NCBI GenBank assembly: GCA_026874595.1
Contig: CM049313.1
Coordinates: 49,713,659 to 49,777,658 of the forward strand
Source: Sipunculus nudus
Lineage: Eukaryota > Annelida > Sipuncula > Golfingiida > Sipunculidae
Reading direction: 5' to 3'
DNA: 64,000 nucleotides
The notes below the pieces were generated by a model. The model ran no database searches and was not told where the DNA came from. It worked only from the letters and a program-made list of their open reading frames with translations. Positions 25,191-36,884 of this stretch are shown here, piece after piece (positions within the stretch are counted from its first letter, which is position 1; each line of letters begins with the position of its first letter). A program made the translations under genes and the position numbers.

Positions 25191-25890
25191 CTTTTATTTT
25201 CTTTTATAGACGTCGAAATTATAAAGCCTCAGCCAATAGACTGATTTGGCATAAGGGGTCTCGGTAAAAGCAATCAACTTCAATATGTCTTTTGTACGGT
25301 TACCATTGTTACGGGAAACGATGAAAAGAAAAAAAAGACATAAATCTATCAAGCCGCGCTATCCTTGTGACCTTTTACTGTGCGAAATAGAAGACGACGG
25401 CGGTGCTCGAAACATCATGCAATCATCAAACGAACGCAAATCTGGACAGGACGGTTTTATGCGATTTTTTTTCTAAACCAATTAGGAAACTAATGACTAC
25501 TGCACATAATAACATCGCCCCGGGGTTGAGGGAAAAAAACAACAGACAAATCCCTAGAGATGAAACAGTAGAGACGAGTTCGTTCCGTATAAAAAAAAAT
25601 AAAAAAGGCAGCGAAGCAAAGTTACTTGGTAAAAATGAGAAATGGCTCAAGTTCAGTAAAAATATGTTTATTGCACTTAGAACACAACAATCAAACAAAC
25701 CTATATCTCCTCGACTTAACACGAAATAAAAAGGGATTAGTAAGGACACTCAAAACCAAGAACAGAAGCGATACAATTTTTTTTATGATTTTTCCAGTTA
25801 CTTGAGTTAATATGATACAAAACGCCTTAAATTATTACTCCGACCATATTTCTATATATTGTATTTAAAACGTTAAATGTATTTTTTTTT

Positions 25891-25927
<37 letters not shown>

Positions 25928-27100
25928 GGACGATTAAAGTCTCAACCGACGTTAACCTTGCAGGTTTTTAAGGCCTGTTCACTCTTGTAACTTTTATCGT
26001 CTCCCTGGAAAGCATACAACCCCAGCAATCATAACATTATGATAGGTTATTTTTTTTTCTACATATTCCTGTCGGCTAGTAATCATTCAACCCCGGATGG
26101 ACAGAGAACACCGCTGTAGTAAAGACTTTGGCTAGGAGTCTCAGCAGGGAGGGCAATCAGAACGGAAACCGAATCCACAACCAGCCGGTCACAAGTGCAG
26201 CCCCAAGTGGAACATAAAATCAGATTCATATAGAGGGTAAAAATAACACATTGGAATATTTAGCTGAGATCATCCGTAGACCTATTCTGGATTTACATTC
26301 TTTATTACGACTGGACTTGGGAAGCCTGCTGTAGTTGGAACTGACGATGCCACCACACGGTGCCGTTTACGTTCGTCTGTTACTCACTTTCTTCAAGGGG
26401 TTGGCAGGCCGTTCTTAGAATGTTCCTGTCAGGAAGCTGACTTTTCTTATTGTGTAATGCCACAGTACTTTAGTTTGGCCTTGACACAATCCTCGTCTGT
26501 CTAGATGGTGAGTCCCTGGTAGCACCGGCCGTCACTAAAATTATATAACAAATGTGTAACAGATAGTCATTATACAATCCTTTCATACCTTGACAATATT
26601 TATGTTATCTAGGTTAGTTCGCAATGAAATGTCATAATATTAACTCTAACTTTTATTTTTATACTACTTGCCTTTCCATCATCTTGCATCTCAATAAGGG
26701 CATTTGGTGGTTTTTACAACATTGGCCATTTAATGTGGGCTGTTATTACAGCAAATTACGATACCGGACGCTATTACAAATTTGATCGGTTATTACAATA
26801 TGGATCGTAACATAAGACACACAAGCATACTTAAAAGGCGTTCTTGGAATCAATGCCAAGTTATGATGACTATATGCGGGGCACAATTCCCCTTTGGTAT
26901 TTGTGTGTGGGGGGTGGGGGTGGTGGGGTGGGGTGGGGGGGTTGGGGGGTGGATGGGGTGTTGATTTCGATCCCTACCTTTGTATTCCCCCCCTTTTAAC
27001 TTCCATCCCATCCATACTCCTACACATATTTTCTAAAAAAAAATAATGTAAATAATGTTATCAGTAATGCACCCAGTTCCCAGTTCCGGGGATAGCAAGT

Positions 27101-27134
<34 letters not shown>

Positions 27135-27440
27135 TATTTCAGGATTCAACGCGCGACTTTCAAGTGTATTTTTCGTTTGGTGTGGGAAGAGGTTTTCCCT
27201 CCTGAAATGAGAAAAGCTATACGCATTTCTTAGAAAATATAAATAATTTTTAAGCAATATGGGCACCAAATAACAGGGAATATCCCCGTTTCAGAAAAGC
27301 AATAACAACTGAAATCATTTATCTTGGAAATTCTAGGGGTGGGGGGGGGGGGGGGGGGGAGGTCAAATGTCCCTCTTAAATCCTATATTTTTCGCAGTTT
27401 TTATTTTTTATTCGGTTAAATCTGCTTGGATTATTATAAT
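25191..27440. other. Intergenic DNA with G/T-rich tracts
   Basis: Overlapping opposed open frames at 25285-25749 are unrecognised. A short (TA)n lies at 25893-25925. G-rich imperfect runs lie at about 26906-26955, a (GT)n then poly-G at about 27101-27132, and a second poly-G at about 27340-27360. No gene called. Confidence 0.5.
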
Positions 27441-27658
27441 TTAATGTGTGCATTTAATGGATCGGTTCAACAATGTCGCATATAGGTGTAAATCACTTCA
27501 TATTGTAAGTAATGTTGATCATTATTAATAGTCCCAGAAAACAGATTAACTGATTTATGCAACACGACAAGTGGTTCATTATGTAATTAACTGACACAAT
27601 TAACATATAACATATACACCCATCCAACTGCGCCTATGACTGTACATGATTAAAACAT
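27441..27658 (+). repeat. Direct repeat, copy 1 (about 215 bp)
   Basis: It shares with 28628-28855 the blocks AATGTGTGC, TTTAATGGATCG, ATAGGTGTAAATCAC, AATGTTGATCATTATT, CCAGAAAACAGATTAA and CATCCAACTGCGCC, at high identity and in the same orientation. Confidence 0.88.
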
Positions 27659-28529
27659 GATTAATTATCTATAATATTTTGTTAATTGAAAAAAAATAAA
27701 AATTATCCATAATAATTATTTTGTTTATTTTTTTGTAATTTGTCGTTGTTAAGTGCACGACGGTCATCATTGATAATTGAATCTTGCCCACACAAATTAG
27801 TATCCATTTAATAGCTACAGACCGAGAAACCATGGCAAATATTATTAGAGAAAATTCTATGATTATACAGTTTTTCTTGTTTTATTCGCCCATCCAAAAT
27901 CATGTAAATCTTGTAAATCATTGATAAATAGGCCATAAGTCCATATTCATGCAAAATCAATGTTACATGACACTGATTATCTACAAGGAACATCACTGAT
28001 TAATGAAATTTGCCCAAGGTTACGAGGCCACCAGGCCACCGGCGTACGAGCAGAAAATTAAGCATGTGTGTTATGCCCTATCATATTGTTGCCTCCGCCA
28101 TGAGAGTATGCGTTCATTCCAGTTCGTGTGTATGTGATGGTGTGGGTGTTTGTGTTGGTGTGTGTGTGTGTGTTTGTTCACTACAAAACTCATGCAGTCA
28201 TTACCTGAATCCCATGAATTTTCTAGGGCTCCCCGGATATGGGCCAATGAAGAAACGATAAGCTTTTGTTATAGGTCTGACTCATGATCTCAATCAAGGA
28301 CGCACTTCTAGGAATATTCACAAATGGGCAGTCACATATGCATGAATGATCCAGGTAACAGGGGAATAGTACTTCGATGTGAGGATTTCCAGTGTTTATC
28401 TGCAATACCGCTTGCGTACACCGGCAGCTACAAAGTATGAACTTACGTACGGTGATATCATTGTTTGCAGTGCGCGTGCTCTCAGTTGTGAGGTTAGCGG
28501 CCGTCTACATCCCACAAATAGTCCTTGGA
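27659..28529. other. Intergenic DNA
   Basis: No gene recognised. A (GT)n-like stretch lies at about 28123-28172. Confidence 0.5.
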
Positions 28530-28955
28530 ATGCAGTTTTCTTATCACAACAGAAGTGTTATGGCGACAGGATGACAGGTAACAGACACTATATTAACGAA
28601 TAAAGGTGCCTAACACACAAGCTTTATTTAATGTGTGCGTTTAATGGATCGATTCAACAATGTGGCATATAGGTGTAAATCACCTCATATTCTAAGTAAT
28701 GTTGATCATTATTTAATAGTTCCAGAAAACAGATTAATTGATATATGCAACACGACAAGTTGTCCCTTATGTAATTGACTGACATAATTAACATATAACA
28801 TATACACCCATCCAACTGCGCCTATGACTGTTCATGAATAAAATGCAGTTCATGAATAAAATGCAGTTTTCTTATCACAACAGAAGTGTTATGGCGACAG
28901 GATGACAGACACTATATTGACGAATAAAGGTGCCTAACATACAAGCTTAATTGAA
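28530..28955 (+). repeat. Compound repeat: copy 2 of the 215-bp unit plus a partial tandem copy
   Basis: A block ATGCAGTTTTCTTATCACAA...AAAGGTGCCTAACACACAAGC (28530-28625) is followed by copy 2 of the 27441 repeat (28628-28855). The first block then recurs at 28861-28955. The period is about 331 bp, so a local tandem duplication was superimposed on a longer-range one. Confidence 0.85.
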
Positions 28956-29955
28956 GTGTTTATCGAACTTTTGTCTATTTTAACGTGAACAGATGTCTAT
29001 TTGCTTATTTCTTATTATGTCTATTTTCTTATTTCTTATTTTATATAATGTTTATAATAGCGAACTGAAATAGAAAAATCGTCTTCACCTATATAGGGCA
29101 TTTTTTCATTTCCTTTTCTCCTAAAGAAATTAATACTGACGATTCAGGTTATTTATTTTATCAAGCATTTGGGTTAAACATAAGAAGTCAATAATTCTCA
29201 AAGTTAATCTTATTTGTTTTCTCCGTTGGCGTTTCCTGCTTTGCCTCCTTCTTTCGCTCTGTCTGATGGTCCCCAAATGTAAAATAAAAGCTTAACAAAT
29301 AAAGCATATGTGCATTTATTAATACGGTTAGAAAATTAATTTGGATTTATCTGGATAATTTTTTTTGGTGACTCCTGATACCTTTGTCCCTATCACAGCT
29401 TACTTGTACTTTGTAAAAATATTTTTGGTAAGTGCTGCTTCACTAGCAACAACCGCAGAGGCGCGGTCATCTATATTTTAGAAGATTTTTTAAAAATATA
29501 TTTTTAATTACGTTGCTTACGATCCAAAACATTCGGCGCTTCTAATCACTACAACCCACGGTACTCCACTCTCAACGGGTACTTAGTTTGCCCGGTGCCA
29601 GTGCCCTGGCGGCCGTATACAACAAAGGTGGCCTGTGCGGTGGAATCAATAAGTTAGAACGAATTTGAGGTGACCATTGCTTAAACGTGCTACGACAGCC
29701 GTTACGCCATACGTTTTACCACCAGCCTTAATGTGTTCGCCTGTTGCAGTGTCAGATAAAGAGTTGTAACATCTTTCATTTTATCAATTTATTTTCCTAT
29801 TTATTTATAATTATTTTTTTTATTTATTTTAATTTTTATTTTTATTGATTGGTTATAAGATTATTGAATTATTCACAGTTTATTACTTTATTATTCATAA
29901 GTCGAGGATATTAATGAACAGCAGTATGATTTGTTCCGTTAAGGCAGGATCAAAA
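28956..29955. other. Intergenic DNA 5' of the minisatellite
   Basis: No gene recognised. The sequence at 29530-29730 is less AT-rich than its surroundings. Two short identical CTTATTTCTTATT motifs lie near 29002-29040. Confidence 0.45.
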
Positions 29956-32331
29956 TGTGTATATAATGTTTCTGTACACACTGCTGGGTGTGTATATAAT
30001 GTTTCTGTACACACTGCTGGGTGTGTATATAATGGTTCTGTACACACTGCTGGGTGTGTATATAATGGTTCTGTACACACTGCTGGGTGTGTATATAATG
30101 GTTCTGTACACACTGCTGGGTGTGTATATAATGGTTCTGTACACACTGCTGGGTGTGTATATAATGGTTCTGTACACACTGCTGGGTGTGTATACAATGG
30201 TTCTGTACACACCGCTGGGTGTGTATACAATGGTTCTGTACACACCGCTGGGTGTGTATACAATGGTTCTGTACACACCGCTGGGTGTGTATACAATGGT
30301 TCTGTACACACCGCTGGGTGTGTATACAATGGTTCTGTACACACCGCTGGGTGTGTATACAATGGTTCTGTACACACCGCTGGGTGTGTATACAATGGTT
30401 CTGTACACACCGCTGGGTGTGTATACAATGGTTCTGTACACACCGCTGGGTGTGTATACAATGGTTCTGTACACACCGCTGGGTGTGTATACAATGGTTC
30501 TGTACACACCGCTGGGTGTGTATACAATGGTTCTGTACACACCGCTGGGTGTGTATACAATGGTTCTGTACACACCGCTGGGTGTGTATACAATGGTTCT
30601 GTACACACCGCTGGGTGTGTATACAATGGTTCTGTACACACCGCTGGGTGTGTATACAATGGTTCTGTACACACCGCTGGGTGTGTATACAATGGTTCTG
30701 TACACACCGCTGGGTGTGTATACAATGGTTCTGTACACACCGCTGGGTGTGTATACAATGGTTCTGTACACACCGCTGGGTGTGTATACAATGGTTCTGT
30801 ACACACCGCTGGGTGTGTATACAATGGTTCTGTACACACCGCTGGGTGTGTATACAATGGTTCTGTACACACCGCTGGGTGTGTATACAATGGTTCTGTA
30901 CACACCGCTGGGTGTGTATACAATGGTTCTGTACACACCGCTGGGTGTGTATACAATGGTTCTGTACACACCGCTGGGTGTGTATACAATGGTTCTGTAC
31001 ACACCGCTGGGTGTGTATACAATGGTTCTGTACACACCGCTGGGTGTGTATACAATGGTTCTGTACACACCGCTGGGTGTGTATACAATGGTTCTGTACA
31101 CACCGCTGGGTGTGTATACAATGGTTCTGTACACACCGCTGGGTGTGTATACAATGGTTCTGTACACACCGCTGGGTGTGTATACAATGGTTCTGTACAC
31201 ACCGCTGGGTGTGTATACAATGGTTCTGTACACACCGCTGGGTGTGTATACAATGGTTCTGTACACACCGCTGGGTGTGTATACAATGGTTCTGTACACA
31301 CCGCTGGGTGTGTATACAATGGTTCTGTACACACCGCTGGGTGTGTATACAATGGTTCTGTACACACCGCTGGGTGTGTATACAATGGTTCTGTACACAC
31401 CGCTGGGTGTGTATACAATGGTTCTGTACACACCGCTGGGTGTGTATACAATGGTTCTGTACACACCGCTGGGTGTGTATACAATGGTTCTGTACACACC
31501 GCTGGGTGTGTATACAATGGTTCTGTACACACCGCTGGGTGTGTATACAATGGTTCTGTACACACCGCTGGGTGTGTATACAATGGTTCTGTACACACCG
31601 CTGGGTGTGTATACAATGGTTCTGTACACACCGCTGGGTGTGTATACAATGGTTCTGTACACACCGCTGGGTGTGTATACAATGGTTCTGTACACACCGC
31701 TGGGTGTGTATACAATGGTTCTGTACACACCGCTGGGAGTGTATACAATGGTTCTGTACACACCGCTGGGTGTGTATACAATGGTTCTGTACACACCGCT
31801 GGGTGTGTATACAATGGTTCTGTACACACCGCTGGGTGTGTATACAATGGTTCTGTACACACCGCTGGGTGTGTATACAATGGTTCTGTACACACCGCTG
31901 GGTGTGTATACAATGGTTCTGTACACACCGCTGGGTGTGTATACAATGGTTCTGTACACACCGCTGGGTGTGTATACAATGGTTCTGTACACACCGCTGG
32001 GTGTGTATACAATGGTTCTGTACACACCGCTGGGTGTGTATACAATGGTTCTGTACACACCGCTGGGTGTGTATACAATGGTTCTGTACACACCGCTGGG
32101 TGTGTATACAATGGTTCTGTACACACCGCTGGGTGTGTATACAATGGTTCTGTACACACCGCTGGGTGTGTATACAATGGTTCTGTACACACCGCTGGGT
32201 GTGTATACAATGGTTCTGTACACACCGCTGGGTGTGTATACAATGTTTCTGTACACACCGCTGGGTGTGTATATAATGTTTCTGTACACACTGCTGGGTG
32301 TGTATATAATGTTTCTGTACACACTGCTGGG
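29956..32331. repeat. 33-bp minisatellite, 72 exact-length copies
   Basis: The unit is TGTGTATACAATGGTTC followed by TGTACACACCGCTGGG. From 29956 to 32331 is exactly 72 x 33 bp without a single indel. Units 1-2 and 71-72 are a variant with TATAAT, GTTTC and CACTGC. Units 3-7 carry TATAAT and CACTGC only. Units 8-69 are the core type, with a single T-to-A change at the start of unit 55 (31738). Unit 70 is a hybrid. Each unit can pair TGTGTA with TACACA. The core unit contains none of TAA, TAG, TGA or their complements, so all six frames are open. I judge the long frames a by-product, not genes. Confidence 0.97.
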
Positions 32332-32718
32332 TGATGACACTAAGAAGCGAGGCACGACCTGGGTAATGTGGCTTTCACACATTCACGGATTAAAAACACT
32401 CACAATCCCGGACTTTAATCCCTGGTGTTCCGGGGACGGCAGCGCGATTTCGTTTATTGGGCTTTCACACATTCATGGATAGCAACAACGTTGGATGATG
32501 CCGGTCTCAATACGGAGCTCTCAGTGGCTACACGGGAACACCCGGTTATATGCGGTGGCTACACGGAGGTGCACAGTGCCAACAAGGAGTGCTATGGACC
32601 ATTTATAAGCCGTTTACTCCCGGGCGAAACTTTGCGCAGGTTGAATTCTTTCCAGGAACATGCCGGTGCACCAAGGACCATCCCGGATGCCCACACAGTG
32701 ATGCCGGAGTTAACACGG
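32332..32718. other. Flank with GCTTTCACACATT copies and GATGATGCCGG motifs
   Basis: Two direct copies of GGCTTTCACACATTCA (about 32370 and 32460) are followed by GATGATGCCGG-type sequence. The same set appears in reverse at 33570-33611, beyond the LTR. Open frames of 62-102 codons at 32425-32738 resemble nothing I know. Confidence 0.5.
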
Positions 32719-33507
32719 TGTTACGGAACCTAATATAAACAGATCACGTATGCGTGATGAACACAAATTCTGTAACGGAGATAAAAAAATCAGATTCTGT
32801 AACACTAGGCAGCGTGAAATGTCTAGGGGAATGAATAGAGAAATCAGTGTTTTTTTGTTAACAAATAACTATAATTTATCCTTAAAACAACCCTAACATT
32901 ACAATACACGAAATCAATACAATTATACAGTAAAACAGCGGTATAGCAACAAGTCAATACAATCACACAGAAAATAATGTGCACAGTACCTGGATACCAA
33001 CACCGTCACCACGATAAGTCCTTTAAATGTATACTCTCGGAGAATGACAGTCCAGTGTAAAGTTCTTGCAACAACCCAGAAAGTAAACTGAAGTCCAAAT
33101 GCATAAAATCCAGGAGAAAGTCTTCAAAAATCTACAATTGCCGCATTCTTCGGATAAGGTCCTAGAAATTGACACACGCTTCTGCATCCGCTGGAATCTG
33201 CTCTGTAGCTCTCCCTGGTTATAAACCACAGCCCCTTTATATACCTTCACAACTCAAGCAGAGAATTTTCCACTTCTCGAACAGTCTTAAGGATCCTACA
33301 TAACACAGTAAACACGCGTTTCAGGAATTCTCTAGAAAACATCGCTGTGTGTATCTCTAAATACCAGGGTCATCACGTGACCTCGGCCAGGCGTGAAAAC
33401 CCCCAGCCAGCATGACAACGAGAGTTCAACCAGTACGGATTAAACATAAAGTGCAACAGCAACACGAGTCACGCCCGTGTCACACAATAAAAGGAGCACC
33501 TATAACA
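32719..33507 (-). mobile_element. Solo LTR, minus strand, with 4-bp target duplication
   Basis: It reads TGTTACGGAACCTAAT at the left and GGAGCACCTATAACA at the right, the reverse of the LTR family. ACGG is duplicated immediately outside both ends (32715-32718 and 33508-33511). The insertion lies in a short tandem repeat containing GATGCCGGAGTTAACACGG, with one unit left of the LTR and two right of it. A TATATAAAG promoter motif is conserved on the minus strand near 33238. Confidence 0.92.
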
Positions 33508-33611
33508 ACGGATGATGCCGGAGTTAACACGGATGATGCCGGAGTTAACACGGATGATCCCGGACGATGATCCGGGATGATCCGTGTTGCTATCCGAAAA
33601 TGTGTGAAAGC
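33508..33611. repeat. 21-bp tandem repeats ending in a hairpin and inverted flank
   Basis: Two copies of a 21-bp unit with GATGATGCCGGAGTTAACA lead into an inverted repeat, ACGGATGATCCCGGA (33550-33564) and TCCGGGATGATCCGT (33571-33585), one mismatch. The segment then continues as the reverse complement of the GCTTTCACACATT...GGATAGCAACA sequence left of the LTR. Confidence 0.85.
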
Positions 33612-34979
33612 TACGGGCTAAGTCGACCGTAAAAAATCCTACGGTTCCTCTACTCATACCGATACTCTGTGCTCTGGCGATCGAGTCCCGTGCGCTGCCT
33701 AAATTACAGCAGCCGGTTAAATGTAGTTTAATATAAGACATAAATCCTTTTTTACAACGTACGTTAAATTTGAAAATTATATTTTGTAAGTTATCAAAGT
33801 GGACAGGCATGTTCACCATTAAAATCAACATGCTACAACAATTGTCCGTTTTCATATTAAATTCGGAGAAATATACATATTAGATATTGAAGCCCCAGAA
33901 AGTTTGACTACATATTGCTGAGACATTTAAAGCAACAAAGGCATATTTGTTGTCAAAAGAGCCTGAAAATGTCCTTAAAATGTTTACATTACATATTAAG
34001 AGATTTTCTCAATATGAGAGACGGAGACCCCACTCCCATACCTACCCGATGTTCTTGTCATTTAGTTTAATAAAAACCTCACTAAGCGTAGGCTCAAAAT
34101 ATATGCTGTTATTATATAAAACCAATGGCGATTGAATAGACGATGCTGTGTTATATAGATCGTTACTGTTTCATGGGGCACTGAGAAATTGAACAACACT
34201 GCTTTTTTATTAAAAAAAAAATATTTTTTTTATGCAAAAAAGTCTAGTGTTTTCATCGAAATTTTGTTATTCATCCCGGCGGCTCCTGGCAGGTTGTGAT
34301 TTAACTAGCTGATCGATGCGATCGCTCGCCACTTGGAAGACAGCAGAGTTCTCGCCTGACACACAGTTACGGGGTCGCTTGAGTTGAGGGTTCTTCAAGC
34401 AGAATGGTTACGTAGTCATGTTGCTTGTAATAAGATTTCATAGCAAGTGGTATCTCAGCTGAAAACCACCCTAGTTAATAGTGATTTGTAGAAACAACTG
34501 TGGCACACATAGCATTTGAAGACCTTAAGAACCGCCTCCAAATGTCTTTGAAGTACGACTGTGAGTCAGCCGCTATTGTGGTCAGCTCTGATATAAACAT
34601 AGCAGGCTGCTTCTAGTGAGTAATCACAGTTTCTGTTGTTGAGCAATTCTACAATTTACTCATATGTCAAACAACGTTTCTGGGTGCAGTACCATAGCAT
34701 CATCAAACGTAATTAGTCCAGGTGATTACGTACTATTTACCCCGTGCAATCACGTTACTCACGGGCCCGTAGCATGTACGCAGTCACCCGGAGCTTGTTA
34801 GGTGGAAGGTAGGTTGCGTCACAAACCTATCTTTAGGTAATTGTTTGAATATTTTGATAATGTTATATAAATTAAAATCCCCATTGATACTGATTCGCGC
34901 GAAAATTCGAACTGCGCGAATGCTGTAAAATGGAAACAACGCGTAAATTCAGACGCGCCAAATTAACCTCTTCCACTGC
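33612..34979. other. Intergenic DNA
   Basis: No gene recognised. A lone B-box-like GGCGATCGAGTCCC near 33678 has no convincing A-box partner. Confidence 0.45.
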
Positions 34980-35000
34980 ATATATATATATATATATATA
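34980..35000. repeat. Short (TA)n
   Basis: TA run of 21 bp directly left of the small inverted-repeat element. Confidence 0.9.
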
Positions 35001-35002
35001 GT

Positions 35003-35097
35003 AGAGCGCCGTTTTTCCGAAAGCCGAATTTTCGAGAATTCTTTTTTTTTCCGAAAGAAAATCTTGTCACCCGACGCTTTCGGAAAAACGTCGCTCT
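35003..35097. mobile_element. Small MITE-like inverted-repeat element
   Basis: The left arm starts AGAGCGCCGTTTTTCCGAAAG and the right arm is GCTTTCGGAAAAACGTCGCTCT, reverse-complementary except for one base pair. The total is about 95 bp with a TTTTCGAGAATTC centre. The TTTTCCGAA theme and position beside TA are reminiscent of pogo/Tigger-type ends, which is inference; the right side lacks a clear TA. Confidence 0.65.
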
Positions 35098-35526
35098 CCT
35101 TGAAAAGTTGAAAAATTTGTCTTTTCGTAACAATATCTATCAACTAACAACCCAGTATTAGCGTCCCCCATAACCCCCCCCCCCCTCCCCACAACCACCC
35201 CTCCCCCACCGTTCTCGAATTTCTTGATCCGCCACTGTGTTGAGTGTGAATATTTCTCTGTCAACTGAGTTAACGTTATTTGCAAACTGAAGCTAAGAAA
35301 TGGTTGCAATTTACCCTCCGTTTTATTTAAGAAAACAAACCGATAAATGTGAAAAAATATCCAAACCCTCTGCTAACAGGCAAGACCATTTAAGTACTGA
35401 ATCAATCTTCAGGAGCACACACAAAGGAGTCTACTGGAATTCTTCTTTGTTGATCGCGGGAACGTATGGGCCACGTCTGTCTTCATTTTAATAATGCAGC
35501 TTTCAATGCTGCGTTGTTTCACCTTG

Positions 35527-35529
<3 letters not shown>
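35098..35529. other. Intergenic DNA with poly-C tract
   Basis: A poly-C and CCACCCCTCCCCCACC stretch at about 35176-35210 is followed by TTCTTGATCCGCCACTG, the reverse of a CAGTGGCGGATC-type repeat end. No gene. Confidence 0.45.

Positions 35530-35583
<54 letters not shown>
35530..35583. repeat. (TA)n microsatellite
   Basis: Uninterrupted TA run of about 54 bp. Confidence 0.96.
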
Positions 35584-35585
<2 letters not shown>

Positions 35586-36185
35586 TATATATCTAATATT
35601 TATAAAAGGAATTCGGTTCACGTCTGTTCGCAATGTTCTCTGAACCCGCGTTGTGTACAAATATGTACCATACATCATTTTAAAGTTAATTATCCCCGCA
35701 GTGACATAGGCGATATGAGAATAAATAATATTTAATGTACATATAATTTTGTGTGATTTTTTCCGTTTTTACTGACTTGCACGGAGGTTAGACCGAGCAC
35801 AGCCGAACTGCCTTCGGCAATGACTGGAATGCGTGCATCGTGGTCACTCAACCTCAAACACACTATTGTTCATATGAATACCGCTTGCTTTCAGTGAGGA
35901 ATTTGAACGTATCGGGCCTTACATTTGAACGAGGCTCTCACCCACGTGCGTGGTCAGTAAAAGAGAAAAACGCATGTTTCTCGCTTTATGAAATGGAGAG
36001 TTCAGCCCAGGAGGATTAATGATCAGACCTAATTCTATGTCCCATTTTTAGGAACAGTCGTGGGGTTGGGTGGGTTAGAGTGGTGTCGGGGGTTTCAGGC
36101 CTCCAAATTTGTCTGATACGATAAAAAAAAGGTTGCGGTGGTTGAAAATGGGATACGGACCCTCAGCATGGAATCCCGTTGGGTC
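35584..36185. other. Intergenic DNA
   Basis: No gene recognised. GCCCAGGAGGATTAATGA near 36005 resembles the fragment near 13710. Confidence 0.4.
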
Positions 36186-36570
36186 CGTTTCTGCTACTTA
36201 CGAGGTATCTAATTTCTGTTTCTTTCTTCAGGAACAGTTTCCTTGCAATTTATATTTAATAAATCTTTCATGTGTTCCTCACATCAACCTAATATTCATA
36301 CTCTTACGGGGTGACATGAAAGCGGACCGAACTGTCTCGCTAGTAAAGCTTGCTTTTCTAGCGAAGCGGTTGGGACGCCGGACTTGTGCGCCTCCGTTAT
36401 GGATTCGAATCCCGGATCGGCCAAGGATTTTCCCCTCATTTATTTGTCTTCGTAACAATACGGCCAACGATAAAATCCAGTCAAATATCATCGAAAACCG
36501 GAATGCCCCCGCGTTTCATTCCGGTTCGCAATGTAAACATCATCTCTGACCAGGACTTCATGACGGTAAA
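36186..36570 (+). repeat. Dispersed repeat containing a tRNA-like block
   Basis: Its outer parts match 1-226. The inner block, about 36305-36435, is absent from that copy. It has an A-box-like TAGCGAAGCGG (36359-36369) and a B-box GGATTCGAATCCC (36401-36413). Just upstream is an imperfect hairpin GCTAGTAAAGC / GCTTTTCTAGC. Either a SINE head belongs to the full repeat and copy 1 lost it, or a tRNA-like SINE fragment inserted here. Confidence 0.7.
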
Positions 36571-36764
36571 CATACCGGGGTACGAATTTCATGCCACGAC
36601 GACAGCCCCACAAAATAAATTAAAAATATTAATAAATATCTTATTGAGACAGTTTCCCACTGAAAACCTATATTTTCTTTTAACTTTTAGAATAATAAAA
36701 ATGAGCCAACATTCCACAACTCAGTTAATATATCTTCCCATATCTTTATTAACTAGTTTGTATA

Positions 36765-36884
<120 letters not shown>

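Noticed and set aside
25285-25749. Overlapping frames of 63-108 codons
   Set aside because: Lysine-rich low-complexity translation on one strand and hydrophobic on the other is what A-rich DNA gives by chance.
29956-32331. CRISPR array
   Set aside because: The units are directly adjacent with no unique spacers, and the DNA is eukaryotic.
29845-32482. Five very long open frames (696-841 codons) on both strands
   Set aside because: They arise because the 33-bp unit is a multiple of three and lacks stops in every frame. There is no signal favouring one frame, and flanking sequence is not coding-like.
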